Shown: positions 1-8,114, numbered from the stretch's first letter. The stretch is 64,000 nt of DNA from Spirochaetota bacterium (GCA_016933025.1 JAFGBT010000023.1:85151-149150); one strand, 5' to 3'. Notes: a model not told the origin generated them from the sequence alone. Translations and numbers: made by a program.

Positions 1-216
1 TGCGGCGAAACCGACCCTGAGGAAAGTGCTATAAGCCCTCTTCGTTCGTTGGTCGAGTATGGAATCCGCGCTCTGCTCAGGGCTGTAGCGAAGCGGCGCT
101 GAGGACAGCGAGGCAATGGCAGCCATGGAGACCGGATACAATGCGGCCCCCGCCGAAAGCGCACACAGGAGGAGGATCAGCGCGAGCATACAACTTCGGG
201 CGGCAAATCTTATCAT
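1..216 (-). CDS. secreted protein, N-terminal 72 residues only (runs off window)
   Basis: The minus strand is open from an ATG at 216 to the window edge without a stop. The first residues (MIRFAARSC, then the hydrophobic run LALILLLCALSAGAA) form a clear Sec signal peptide with a likely cleavage after the Ala-rich end near residue 24. An AGGGG ribosome-binding site lies 8 nt upstream. The mature start is Ala/Ser-rich, followed by a charged stretch containing DQRTKRAYSTF. No family can be named from 72 residues. It is transcribed divergently from the DUF1992 gene. An overlapping plus-strand frame at 116-322 is judged a shadow. Confidence 0.65.
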   Translation of the reverse strand, partial: MIRFAARSCMLALILLLCALSAGAALYPVSMAAIASLSSAPLRYSPEQSADSILDQRTKRAYSTFLRVGFAA

Positions 217-380
217 TAAAAAACCCCTGTCAAATCTCCTTCTAATAAATAGAAAACCGGTTTCCGGCTTCACGTCAAGAAATAAATTTTCACCTCGGTC
301 CCTCCGGCCGGTGGCACCATGAAAAAAATAATTTGACTGACAGCCTTCCGCCCTGTATGTTTCAGAGAGAAATCCTTCCG

Positions 381-746
381 ATGTATGCTTTTGAAATAAT
401 AGCCGAAAGGAGAATACAGGAGGCCATTGACCGGGGCGAGTTCGACAACAACCCGCTGGCGGGCAAACCGCTGCCTCCAGACGGACTGGATAACGTCTCT
501 CCCGAGCTCAGGATGGCCCTGAAGATCCTGAAAAACGCCGGCGTGGTGCCGGAGGAACTCGGGCTCCGCAAGGAAATCCATTCCCTGATGGAGCTCCTCA
601 GGGTCTGCGCGTGCGACGAGGAAAAGGCGGCCGTCCAGGCCAGGCTCAACGAAAAGCAGCTGCGCTACAACATGCTCGTGGAAAAGAGGACCGGGAAGGT
701 CTTTCTCCCCGAGTATCACGCGAAAATAATGGAAAGATTGAAATAA
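381..746 (+). CDS. DUF1992 (DnaJ-homologue subfamily C member 28-like) protein
   Basis: A 121-residue protein starting MYAFEIIAERRIQEAI. The block EFDNNPLAGKPLPPDGLDNVSPE is the DUF1992 hallmark (consensus FDNLPGKGKPL), followed by KNAGVVPEELGLRKEI, also typical. The frame stays open upstream to 333, but family alignment favours the Met at 381. The domain occurs alone in bacteria and in eukaryotic DNAJC28; its biochemical role is not established. It is monocistronic, with a repeat element downstream. Confidence 0.85.
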   Translation: MYAFEIIAERRIQEAIDRGEFDNNPLAGKPLPPDGLDNVSPELRMALKILKNAGVVPEELGLRKEIHSLMELLRVCACDEEKAAVQARLNEKQLRYNMLVEKRTGKVFLPEYHAKIMERLK

Positions 747-833
747 ATAACTCTCCACGATCTCCTGTTCTTGGATAATTTATATAAATATCAATTGCCG
801 AATCAATACTATTCTGACAAATGTCAAACAATC

Positions 834-961
834 GTCATCGCGAGCGCAGCGAAGCGATCTTTATATTGATATTAAATAGCTCCTTGAAGTATCTTGGGGT
901 ATTGAAGCTATATGCCAGATTGCTTCGTCGTCCCTATAAAATCGGGACTCCTCGCAATGAC
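834..961. repeat. dispersed interrupted palindrome, copy 1 (GTCATcGCGAGc type)
   Basis: The left end reads GTCATCGCGAGCGCAGCG and the right end, read in reverse complement, GTCATTGCGAGGAG. Internal segments AGCGAAGCGATCT and AGATTGCTTCGTCG are also complementary. The whole piece of about 128 bp could fold into a long imperfect hairpin. Related copies occur near 10323, 31294, 41029 and 47664. Similar elements are common in environmental bacterial genomes. No ORF with coding character lies inside. Confidence 0.7.
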
Positions 962-1245
962 TATATAATTCCTCGTTTGTGGGATATCTGATCCGGTTTT
1001 GATAATTGTTCTAGCCTCATGAGATACGCAAACGCTTCGTCGAAGTTTGTCCCGCACATCTCGGGTGACGGCCTTAGACCCGAGCAGAATTCCGGCCGCT
1101 CTTTCTTTCCGAAAAGAGCACACCGGTTGTCAGGGCCGAGCTGGACGCACCTGACCCCCGCTGGTTTGCCGTGCGGCATTCCCGGTATCGGCGATGATAT
1201 TGACGGCGCGATACAGCACGCGCCGCACCCAGGTCTGCATTCCAT
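961..1245 (-). CDS. YkgJ-type cysteine-cluster protein
   Basis: A 94-residue protein beginning MECRPGCGACCIAPSIS. It contains the YkgJ/UPF0153-type zinc or iron-binding pattern: CRPGCGACC near the N-terminus, then GVRCVQL, NRCALFG, RPEFCSGL and EMCG, about eight conserved cysteines. The start at 1245 is preceded by AAAGGAG at good spacing; a longer frame to 1323 lacks this support. The last codons run into the repeat at 834-961, so the C-terminal end may have been altered by that element. Function is unknown; the family is usually described as putative metal-cluster proteins. Confidence 0.8.
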   Translation of the reverse strand: MECRPGCGACCIAPSISSPIPGMPHGKPAGVRCVQLGPDNRCALFGKKERPEFCSGLRPSPEMCGTNFDEAFAYLMRLEQLSKPDQISHKRGII

Positions 1246-1347
1246 GGCTACTCCTTTGAGGTCCGCAATCCATGATGAAAGTGAGTGAATATTTTTCCAC
1301 AAAAATTTCGTATTGCCGTACATTATTGATCCTTTAATGTTACATTC

Positions 1348-1376
1348 TTGACAAAATTCAAATCCTGCCCTGAATA
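1348..1376 (+). promoter_or_regulatory. sigma-70-like promoter upstream of the DUF3795 gene
   Basis: TTGACA at 1348-1353 is followed after 17 nt by TGAATA at 1371-1376. The -35 is perfect, the -10 weak. It would give a leader of about 105 nt before the ATG at 1490. Confidence 0.35.
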
Positions 1377-1489
1377 TCTTTCAGGGAGCCTTTTAGGGAA
1401 TGTTTCTCTACCCGAATTATAACTCAAATATTCTCTGCGCCCCTGCGTCTCTGCGAGAACCTCATGAATGATATTAGGGAGGTACTGAC

Positions 1490-1942
1490 ATGAATAAAAA
1501 TCTTGCAGCGCCGTGCGGCCTGTACTGCGGGGCCTGCGGCGTATACATCGCGACCGCGGAAAAGAACGAAAAGATACGGGAGAAATTTTCTAAGGCATAC
1601 GGGTCGCCGCTATCAGAAACCCACTGTACCGGGTGTCTTTCCGATAATCCGGACGACATTTTTATGTACTGCAAGGTTTGCCCGATAAAGACCTGCGCTC
1701 GCGAGAAGGGTCTTGAAGGCTGCTTTCAGTGCGACGAATTTCCATGCGTGCACATCGAGCGGTTCCCTTCAGCCGAGGGGAAAAAAGTCCTCATGGAGGC
1801 AGTGCCGCGCTGGAAACAACTCGGCACCGAAAAATGGCTTAAAGACGAGGCGCGAAGATACACCTGCAAGTCATGCGGCGCTGTATTGTACAGGGGAGCA
1901 AGGTTCTGCAGGAATTGCAGGACGCCGTTTGCCGCCGAGTGA
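1490..1942 (+). CDS. DUF3795 cysteine-rich protein with C-terminal zinc ribbon
   Basis: A 150-residue protein. The N-terminal half has the DUF3795 signature (APCGLYCGACGVYIA, then HCTGCLSD, MYCKVCPIKTCAREKG, GCFQCDEFPC). The C-terminus adds a rubredoxin-like zinc ribbon, YTCKSCGAVLYRGARFCRNC. The start is backed by GGGAGG 7 nt upstream. The family is widespread in anaerobes and thought to bind metal, with no assigned reaction. It ends exactly where the convergent ygbA-like gene ends (1942/1943), leaving no room for an intergenic terminator. Confidence 0.85.
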   Translation: MNKNLAAPCGLYCGACGVYIATAEKNEKIREKFSKAYGSPLSETHCTGCLSDNPDDIFMYCKVCPIKTCAREKGLEGCFQCDEFPCVHIERFPSAEGKKVLMEAVPRWKQLGTEKWLKDEARRYTCKSCGAVLYRGARFCRNCRTPFAAE

Positions 1943-2308
1943 TCAGGAAAAATATTTTCTTATCAGGCCGAGCCTTCCCCGCATGATGAGCCGCTTGCCG
2001 GAATAGCGCATCACCTCGCGGATCCTCTCACGGTACCCGGGGCCATAGCAGTGGGTCGGGCATTTCTTACAGGCCGGCTTCGGCTTATAGGGACAGAGCA
2101 GTCTCTTAGACGCGGCATGGAGGATCAGCTTGCTGCAATCCGTGCAGTAGTCGCGCCCGATTGCGGTGAGGTATACGCCCAGGGCGCCGCCGGCTGCCGG
2201 GCGGGATCGTTGCGCATTCCTGTGATTGGCCTTGCAATAAATATGAATGAATTCAGCAAGGACGGCTATGTCTTTCTGTACATTTTTGTCGATTGTTGTA
2301 GTTTTCAT
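1943..2308 (-). CDS. ygbA: YgbA-like nitrous-oxide-stimulated promoter family protein
   Basis: A 121-residue protein matching the YgbA/PF11756 family: DYCTDCSKLILHAASKRL, CPYKPKPACKKCPTHCYGP, then RERIREVMRYSGKRLIMRG. The cysteine pattern CxxC...CPxxxxKPxCxxCPxHCY is intact. In E. coli ygbA belongs to the NsrR nitric-oxide regulon. That fits the neighbours here: an HcpR-type ferredoxin upstream on the same strand and nrfHA beyond. The gene is separated from the ferredoxin gene by about 100 nt filled with a palindromic tandem repeat, so co-transcription is possible but uncertain. The biochemical role of the family is unknown. Confidence 0.85.
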   Translation of the reverse strand: MKTTTIDKNVQKDIAVLAEFIHIYCKANHRNAQRSRPAAGGALGVYLTAIGRDYCTDCSKLILHAASKRLLCPYKPKPACKKCPTHCYGPGYRERIREVMRYSGKRLIMRGRLGLIRKYFS

Positions 2309-2318
2309 TTTAATGATA

Positions 2319-2477
2319 CCGATAACTATCGGAGAAATTTTACTCTGACACCATTGAGGGACCGATAACTATCGATCAGGTTTACTCTGACACCACACGA
2401 GAACCGATAACTATCGGGCAATTTCCACCGGCAAAGGCTCCTCACTAAGCACATCCCCCCTGATACCGATAACTATC
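2319..2477. repeat. 42-bp tandem array with CCGATAACTATCGG palindrome
   Basis: The 14-nt inverted repeat CCGATAACTATCGG or a near copy occurs at 2319-2332, 2362-2374, 2404-2417 and 2466-2477. TTTACTCTGACACCA lies between copies at 2339-2353 and 2381-2395, a 42-bp period. The array fills the gap between two minus-strand genes. It supplies the TAG stop of the ferredoxin gene at 2411-2413 and its last unit lies inside that gene. A lone copy is found at 57930-57943. Confidence 0.8.
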
Positions 2478-3271
2478 TCTCTCACCGGTATCTGTTTACC
2501 CGCCTTTTCCATAGCACGCTCAAGCAGAACGTTTATGCCGCCGCAGCAGGGGACTTCCATCCTGGCCACGGTGATCGATTGAATCCGGTGGAGCGACAGG
2601 ATCGCGGCGAGCCTCTCTGTATACTCCTCTATATACGGATCGAGCTTGGGGCAGAACATGATGACGATCCTGTCCCTGATAAAATCCTGGTGAAAATTCC
2701 CATAGGCAAAAGGAACGCAGTCCGCGGCCAGCAGAAGGTCGGCGTTGTCGAAATACCGCGCCGACGGGTTAAGGAGCTTGAGCTGCACCGGCCATTGCCG
2801 GAGCTCCGAGGCTACCCTGACTTCCGCGCCTGCGCAGCCGGCATCCACTGCCCTGTCCCTCATGTCGCGGGCCATGGACCCGGAACAGCCGCACGCCATC
2901 GCGGGGACCGGCTCTTCATAAACCGGCACCGGTATTTCCTTCTCCTCAAGGTACTCAACGGCCTCCCGGAGATATTTCATCTCGCCATGATTTTTTAGAT
3001 GAAGCAAATGCGCCTTTACGACATTGGCGCCGTGCTTCACCACGTTCTCCATGACCCTCCGTTCGCTGTAGGGCCCGGCCTCGCGCGTTTCAACGGTAAG
3101 CGCCCCCTCCGGGCAGGTCTTGAGGCAGGCGCCCAGGCCGTCGCAAAAGAGGTCGCTTACCAGCCGCGCCTTGCCATCGATCACCTGGAGCGCTCCCTCG
3201 GGGCAGTCCGGCACGCACAGCCCGCAGCCGTTGCATTTTTCTTCATCTATTGTGATGATGCTTCGATTCAT
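2411..3271 (-). CDS. ferredoxin-domain protein, hybrid-cluster-protein-associated type
   Basis: A 286-residue protein with two N-terminal [4Fe-4S] motifs, CNGCGLCVPDCPEGAL (residues ~14-29) and CDGLGACLKTCPEGAL (~43-58), the second lacking one canonical cysteine position. A long C-terminal region follows with MACGCSGS, AGCAGAEV and VPCCGGI. This layout matches ferredoxin-like proteins that accompany hybrid cluster protein (Hcp) in anaerobes. Start 3271 has GGGAGG 6 nt upstream. A perfect TTGACC-CA-GGTCAA box sits 50 nt upstream, the site type known for HcpR, so control by the HcpR-like regulator at 8227 is likely. No hcp gene is in the window. Confidence 0.8.
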   Translation of the reverse strand: MNRSIITIDEEKCNGCGLCVPDCPEGALQVIDGKARLVSDLFCDGLGACLKTCPEGALTVETREAGPYSERRVMENVVKHGANVVKAHLLHLKNHGEMKYLREAVEYLEEKEIPVPVYEEPVPAMACGCSGSMARDMRDRAVDAGCAGAEVRVASELRQWPVQLKLLNPSARYFDNADLLLAADCVPFAYGNFHQDFIRDRIVIMFCPKLDPYIEEYTERLAAILSLHRIQSITVARMEVPCCGGINVLLERAMEKAGKQIPVREIVIGIRGDVLSEEPLPVEIAR

Positions 3272-3732
3272 AATGTCCTCCCGTGTAGCCTGAATATACA
3301 CAAAACAGGCACAAACCGCATTGACCCAGGTCAAGATGTCAGATTTTTCATCTGCAATTTCAGCGTTGTACGCCTAAAAAACATGAAAAATTTCACGCGG
3401 ATAGAGCCGACTACGCAGAGGAAGGTAATGCTGTCGCGAAATAATCCATACTCTTGTACCTCAGCGACCTCAGCATTCCCCGCATTATAGCCTTTTTCAT
3501 GAAACGGAGGCAATGAAAGTTAACATCGCAGCAGATTAAACCTTTTCCACCACCCCCAGATTTTCTGTTCTTGCACACTATAATTAATTACTGACAGCCT
3601 AACGTTGTATGCCTAAGGATAGGTAAAACCAGGCCTGCTTGAAAAAATTCTTTACTTTATTTATCCTCGCATCTATCCTGAAAATCGCTCCATGTCAGGT
3701 TCCGTATATTACTTATCTCGACAGGGGATACG
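3272..3732. other. intergenic region between divergent ferredoxin and nrfHA genes
   Basis: This 461-nt stretch has no convincing gene. It holds the HcpR-type box (3321-3334), two copies of CGTTGTAYGCCTAA (3362-3375 and 3602-3615, 240 nt apart), and a TATAAT-like hexamer near 3590 with no good -35. Small plus-strand frames here lack ribosome-binding sites and family similarity. Confidence 0.5.
3321..3334. promoter_or_regulatory. HcpR-type operator TTGACCCAGGTCAA
   Basis: A perfect 6-2-6 inverted repeat lies 50 nt before the ferredoxin start at 3271. It resembles the CRP/FNR-family HcpR site known from sulfate reducers. A second site with the same half-sites (TTGAC-N4-GTCAA) is at 8203-8216. 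Confidence 0.65.
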
Positions 3733-4026
3733 ATGATACAGATTGCCTGGAAAAAATATCTCGCCGGGTTCACTATCCTTGCGATTATCGCCTTTGTCCC
3801 CCACGGCCTGCTCGACCAGACCTCCCGGCCGGCCTTCTGCGACCTCTGCCACCCGATGCATCCCCAGTACGAGGTCTGGTTCCTTACCGGCGTCCACCGC
3901 GAGATCAATTGCGTCCGTTGCCACAACGAGATGGTTTCGCGCATCAGCACCGAGGGGCGGGACTGCTGGTCCTTCCATCGTCGAATAAACCACAAGCTCA
4001 ACGAGTTCAGCTATTCAGGAGTGTGA
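3733..4026 (+). CDS. nrfH: shortened NrfH-like cytochrome c, two intact heme sites
   Basis: A 97-residue protein with one N-terminal membrane helix (FTILAIIAFVPHGLL) followed by CDLCHPMHPQYE, which matches NrfH heme 1 (CxxCHxM), and CVRCH for heme 2. Family NrfH proteins are about 150-170 residues with four CxxCH motifs and pass quinol electrons to NrfA. Here roughly 60 residues including heme 3 are missing. The heme-4 region reads DCWSFHRRINHK, with the second cysteine replaced by Phe. It lies 12 nt before nrfA with GACAGGGG upstream, so it appears expressed. Either it is a reduced membrane anchor/electron donor or a decaying gene. Confidence 0.75.
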   Translation: MIQIAWKKYLAGFTILAIIAFVPHGLLDQTSRPAFCDLCHPMHPQYEVWFLTGVHREINCVRCHNEMVSRISTEGRDCWSFHRRINHKLNEFSYSGV

Positions 4027-4038
4027 CAGGAGAAGGCC

Positions 4039-5511
4039 ATGAAACAGCACGGTACCATCATGCCCATCATTACCGCGATCTGCATATCGTTCATTGCTGG
4101 ATGCGCCCCGAAGCCCCAGCCGATTACCGCGGGGCTTGTCAAGGACGGTGAGTTCGACCCGAAAGAATGGGGCAAGGTGTATCCCCATGAATACGAATCG
4201 TGGCTGAAAACGAAAGAACCGAAACCGGCCGGCAAATCGCGCTACAAGCGCGGATGGGATACGGATAAGATCGTCTACGACAAGCTGAGCGAGTACCCCT
4301 TCTCGGCACTCCTCTACAACGGCTGGGGCTTCGGCGTGGAATACAACGAGCCGCGGGGACACCATTACGCGATCATCGACCAGGTTGAGATCGACCCGTC
4401 CCGAACCAAGCCGGGGGGCGTTTGCCTGGCGTGCAAGTCGCCCTATCATAAAAGCCTTACCGAAAAGCACAAGATGAAATACCTGAGCGCGAAGTTCAAG
4501 GACGCGCTCGGCATGATTCCCGCGAAGATGCGCGAGACCGGCCCCGCCTGCGTCGACTGTCACAAGAACACCGACATGGAGCTCACCACGAACAAGGAGC
4601 ACCTGAAGCGCGGGCTCGAGATGCTCGGCAAGAAGGACATTTCCCGCCAGGAAGCGCGGACGCTGGCCTGCGCCCAGTGCCACGTCACCTACTACGTGCC
4701 GCGCGACCGGAAGATGAAAGTGGCGTCCGACGTGAACCTTCCCTGGACGGAAAGCTCGTGGGGCGATATCTCCATCGAAAACATCATCAAGGATCTTTTA
4801 ACCGACTACCGGCGCGTTGAGTGGAAACAGAAGGCAACCGGGTTCGCGATGCCATACATCCGGCACCCCGATTTCGAGATGTTCAGCCGCCAGAGCGTCC
4901 ACTGGCAAGCCGGCGTCTCCTGCGCCGACTGCCACATGCCGTACCGGCGTGCTGGCGCGAACAATATAACCGAACACAACGTGACGAGCCCCCTGAAGGC
5001 CGATCTGCGCGCCTGCTCGCAGTGCCATACGGAGAGCGCGACATGGCTCAGGGGGCAGGTCTTCGCCATCCAGGACCGGACGGTCTCGCTCCTCAACCGG
5101 GCGGGCTACGCGGCCGCAGGCGCGACAAGGCTGTTCGAGCTTGTCCACGCGCGGCGGGACGCCGGGGCCGCCATCGACTCGGCCCTCTATAAAAAGGCGA
5201 AGAGCCATTACATGCAGGCATTTCTGAGGATCGTTTTCGTGGGCGCGGAGAATTCAACCGGCTTTCACAATCCCTCCGAGGCGAAGCGGGTGCTGGGAGA
5301 CGCCATAGCGTTTTCGTGCCGGGCCGAGGCCCTGCTCAGGCAGCTCCTGGCAAAGATCGGGACCGACGTTCCCGATATGATAAACCTGGAGCTGGCGAAA
5401 TACCTGAACAACCGGGGCGAGAAGAAATTGAACTTTAAACGTGATCAGGAGTTACGGGACCCGTTCGGCATCCAGAAGTATTTCACGTCCGACGCGGCGA
5501 AGGGATATTGA
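4039..5511 (+). CDS. nrfA: pentaheme cytochrome c nitrite reductase (ammonia-forming)
   Basis: A 490-residue protein that reduces nitrite to ammonium in the periplasm. Heme motifs in order: CLACK (the catalytic CxxCK), CVDCH, CAQCH, CADCH and CSQCH. Active-site context is conserved: CAQCHVTYYVPRD carries the tyrosine, SVHWQAGVSCADCHMPY the histidine, and TEHNVTSPL a distal ligand histidine. The signal sequence ends IAGCAPK, a lipobox, so the mature enzyme is probably lipid-anchored at a Cys near residue 22. AGGAG precedes the ATG. It follows nrfH by 12 nt. Lipid anchoring may offset the reduced NrfH next to it. Confidence 0.95.
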   Translation: MKQHGTIMPIITAICISFIAGCAPKPQPITAGLVKDGEFDPKEWGKVYPHEYESWLKTKEPKPAGKSRYKRGWDTDKIVYDKLSEYPFSALLYNGWGFGVEYNEPRGHHYAIIDQVEIDPSRTKPGGVCLACKSPYHKSLTEKHKMKYLSAKFKDALGMIPAKMRETGPACVDCHKNTDMELTTNKEHLKRGLEMLGKKDISRQEARTLACAQCHVTYYVPRDRKMKVASDVNLPWTESSWGDISIENIIKDLLTDYRRVEWKQKATGFAMPYIRHPDFEMFSRQSVHWQAGVSCADCHMPYRRAGANNITEHNVTSPLKADLRACSQCHTESATWLRGQVFAIQDRTVSLLNRAGYAAAGATRLFELVHARRDAGAAIDSALYKKAKSHYMQAFLRIVFVGAENSTGFHNPSEAKRVLGDAIAFSCRAEALLRQLLAKIGTDVPDMINLELAKYLNNRGEKKLNFKRDQELRDPFGIQKYFTSDAAKGY

Positions 5512-5575
5512 GACGGCAGTGGGCGCGACAAGGTAACGGCGCCCCGCGGATAAATGACAGGAGACATGAGTTCTG

Positions 5576-6805
5576 ATGAACAATAAATTTGAAGCCGACA
5601 TACTGGCGAAGGAAGCACTTGACTTAACCCAAAAGATAATTGACGAATGCGGGCCGCGCCTGGCCGGGACCGAAGCGTGCAGGCGGTCGGGCGAAATCAT
5701 CAGGAAGGAAATGGGCAAATATTGCGACCGCACGGAAGCCGACGAGTTTGAATTCCATCCAATGGCCCTGCTCGGGTTCATCCGGGCGACTACGGTTGCG
5801 TATGTTGTTTCATCGCTGTTCCTGTTTTTCGGATACGTCATCCCGGCGGCGATAGGATATACCTTCATTGCCGCGATCAGCCTGTCTCAGTTCGTATTTT
5901 ACCTGCAGATTTTCGATCCGATCTACAAAAAAGCAAAGGGATACAACGTGTACGGCGTCATCGAGCCGGCAGGCGAGGTAAAACAACAGATAATCGTCAG
6001 CGGGCATCACGACAGCGCCTATGTGTTCAATTTCTTCACGAAGTTCCCCAAACTCTACAGGATACGGCTCATCCTCGGCATTCTCCCGATGAACGTGGCG
6101 CTCTTCCTCGCGTGGACATGGGTTATCATGAAATACGCGTTTGACGCGTCGCTGCCTTTCGCAGACCTGTTCCGCTACGGGGCGATTGCATCCTTCATTT
6201 TCGTCGTCCCGCTCTATTTCTTCATCGGTAAAAACGGGACGCCCGGCGCGGGCGACAACATGATAGCCACGGCCATAGCCCTGAAAATTGCCGGGATATT
6301 TGGAAATACAGGTAAGAAAAAAAGTGCCGCGCTCAGTCACACGCGCCTCATCATACTGAGCTTTGACGCGGAGGAGTCCGGCCTGAGGGGCGCCAGGGCC
6401 TACGCGAGAAGGCACCGTACGGAATTACTGGCGATACCAACCTACTGCTTCAACATGGACAGCATCTATGACCTCGATAAAATCAAGTTCCTCGTGAGGG
6501 ACATCAACGGCTTTACGGGGCTGTCAAAAAAAATGGCGAGACGCTGCATCCACATCGCCGGACGCCTGGGATACAGAATAAAACCGTTAGTCATGCCGTT
6601 TGGAGGCGGCGGCACGGACGCGGCCGAGCTGGCGAAGGTAGGCGTTGAAGCCACCACCCTTATCGCCATGCCGGTGAGCGTTGAGCGGGACGCGGTGGTG
6701 TACCACACCCCAGAGGATACGGTTGAGCACATCCAGCCTCAGGCAGTCGAAGCGATTATCAGGATACTCCATGGATATATCCTGGAAATGGACGGCGAGG
6801 CATAA
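5576..6805 (+). CDS. M28-family zinc aminopeptidase with membrane segments
   Basis: A 409-residue protein. Metal ligands of the M28 family are visible: GHHDSAY (H144/H145, D146), GAGDN (D227), FDAEESG (E266, E267), MDSI (D295) and YHTPED near the C-terminus. Hydrophobic segments at about 70-113 and 165-215 are inserted between the N-terminal region and the GAGDN ligand, so the enzyme is probably membrane-embedded with its catalytic domain on one face. It starts 64 nt after nrfA with a weak ribosome-binding site and may be on the same transcript. It ends 7 nt from the convergent ZIP gene. Substrate unknown. Confidence 0.85.
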   Translation: MNNKFEADILAKEALDLTQKIIDECGPRLAGTEACRRSGEIIRKEMGKYCDRTEADEFEFHPMALLGFIRATTVAYVVSSLFLFFGYVIPAAIGYTFIAAISLSQFVFYLQIFDPIYKKAKGYNVYGVIEPAGEVKQQIIVSGHHDSAYVFNFFTKFPKLYRIRLILGILPMNVALFLAWTWVIMKYAFDASLPFADLFRYGAIASFIFVVPLYFFIGKNGTPGAGDNMIATAIALKIAGIFGNTGKKKSAALSHTRLIILSFDAEESGLRGARAYARRHRTELLAIPTYCFNMDSIYDLDKIKFLVRDINGFTGLSKKMARRCIHIAGRLGYRIKPLVMPFGGGGTDAAELAKVGVEATTLIAMPVSVERDAVVYHTPEDTVEHIQPQAVEAIIRILHGYILEMDGEA

Positions 6806-6812
6806 GCGGCCA

Positions 6813-8114
6813 TCATCCTATATACTTGTCCAGCACCTTGAAGAAAATCGCGGTGAGAAATCCCATCAGAGTGGATATGCCGGTGATGGAGCCCCCCTTG
6901 TGAAAGGCCTCGGGGAGCATCGTTTCGGCGATCATGGTCAGCATGGCCCCGGCCGCCATCCCCTCCACCATGTGAAACAGGAAGGCCGGCGCCCCCTGAA
7001 ACAGGATGTTGCCGATCAGCGCGCCGATCCCCGTTATGACCATCAGGGAAAACCACATCCAGAAAATCTTCATGAACCGGGTCCCCTGCTGGCGCATTCC
7101 CTGCGAGCTGGTCAGGGCCTCCGGGTAGTTGGAGAGAAAAAGCCCGGCGATCAGGGAGATGCTTATCGACGCATGCACCAGGCTCGCGCCGATGACCAGC
7201 GACTCCGGGATGCCGTCGAGGAGAATACCAAGCCATATCGCCAGCGGCGCGCCCTTGTTCTCCGCGACCTCCCGCTTGATCTCAGTGTCCGTGGGGAAGG
7301 TGAACTTGTCATCGATGTTTTTCGACGCGATGCGGGCCCAGTCGTCCGCCTTCTGCGGCTCGATATGGTTCATGTCCTTCAGATGCGCCAGCCTCCCGGT
7401 AACGAGGTCCTTGATGACGGCGGCGAGCTTCGGCGACGCCTGGAGCACCTTGTCGAAATCCTCCTTGTCGATAAACCAGACCTTCGTGTCCACCGCAGCG
7501 CGGGCCGTTGCCGTGCGCGTCTCTCCCGTGATGATCGCTATCTCGCCGAGGATGTCGTTATTGCGCAGGGTGTCTATCTTCTGGTTCTTCTGCTCGTCAA
7601 TGACATTGACTTCCCCCTCCTCGATGATGAACATGCTGGTTCCCCGTTCTCCCTGCCTGCAAATCTGTTCCCCGGCCGGATAGGTATGGCTGTGGATGAA
7701 AGGGAGGAGCGCACCGATCTCTTCCGGGGGAAGGCTGTTGAACAGGGGAATGCCGCTCAGCTTTTTAAAAAGCTCTTTGTAGCGCTTCGCGTTCTTGCCC
7801 TTGATATAGTTGATGGTCGTCGACGGCTTTCTGAGAAACCCGCCCTGCGAGTTGAGCGCGTGATTCAAAAAAACGAAGAGGAAGCCCCCCATGATGCAGC
7901 CGATCGCGAGAGGAAAAAACTGACCCCGATGAAGGGACTCGCCGACAAGGTCTATGGTGAGAGCGGCAAGGAGAGTGCCGCCGCCGAAGGCCATGAGGAA
8001 CGATGTCATCCTCGGACCGGGCCGCCAGATGAGGATCGTCATGGCGCCGAGAGGCAGCGAAACCGCGCTGATAAGGCCGAAGATGAGTGACGTTAACGCC
8101 TTGTCCGGAATCAT
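6813..8114 (-). CDS. ZIP-family metal permease with inserted cyclic-nucleotide-binding domain
   Basis: A 433-residue protein. Three N-terminal membrane helices (residues ~1-90) are followed by a soluble cNMP-binding-like domain (~118-240; PAGEQICRQGERGTSMFIIEEG and NDILGEIAIITGETRTATARA), then the rest of a ZIP permease. In the latter, GILLDGIPESLVIGASL stands for the ZIP helix-IV motif; NYPEALTSS and AETMLPEA carry the helix-V-type carboxylates. His is Asp in DGIPES. ZIP proteins import or export divalent metals. The insertion suggests a ligand-gated or anchoring regulatory domain. The gene lies back-to-back with the HcpR-like regulator. Confidence 0.85.
   Translation of the reverse strand: MIPDKALTSLIFGLISAVSLPLGAMTILIWRPGPRMTSFLMAFGGGTLLAALTIDLVGESLHRGQFFPLAIGCIMGGFLFVFLNHALNSQGGFLRKPSTTINYIKGKNAKRYKELFKKLSGIPLFNSLPPEEIGALLPFIHSHTYPAGEQICRQGERGTSMFIIEEGEVNVIDEQKNQKIDTLRNNDILGEIAIITGETRTATARAAVDTKVWFIDKEDFDKVLQASPKLAAVIKDLVTGRLAHLKDMNHIEPQKADDWARIASKNIDDKFTFPTDTEIKREVAENKGAPLAIWLGILLDGIPESLVIGASLVHASISISLIAGLFLSNYPEALTSSQGMRQQGTRFMKIFWMWFSLMVITGIGALIGNILFQGAPAFLFHMVEGMAAGAMLTMIAETMLPEAFHKGGSITGISTLMGFLTAIFFKVLDKYIG

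Noticed and set aside
116..322. Plus-strand 68-residue frame
   Set aside because: It overlaps the signal-peptide-coding start of the minus-strand partial gene and has no ribosome-binding site.
2319..2477. CRISPR array
   Set aside because: The units are only 42 nt apart with a 14-nt palindrome and partly conserved spacers; no cas genes are present.
3595..3620. Integron attC site suggested by CCTAACGTTGTATGCC
   Set aside because: No matching inverse core site within 60-140 nt and no integrase; similar CCTAAC pieces near 10463 and 19187 are also isolated.
6681..8090. Plus-strand 469-residue frame
   Set aside because: It lies opposite the ZIP permease gene, is rich in Arg, Gly, Asp and Pro as shadows are, and has no family motif or ribosome-binding site.
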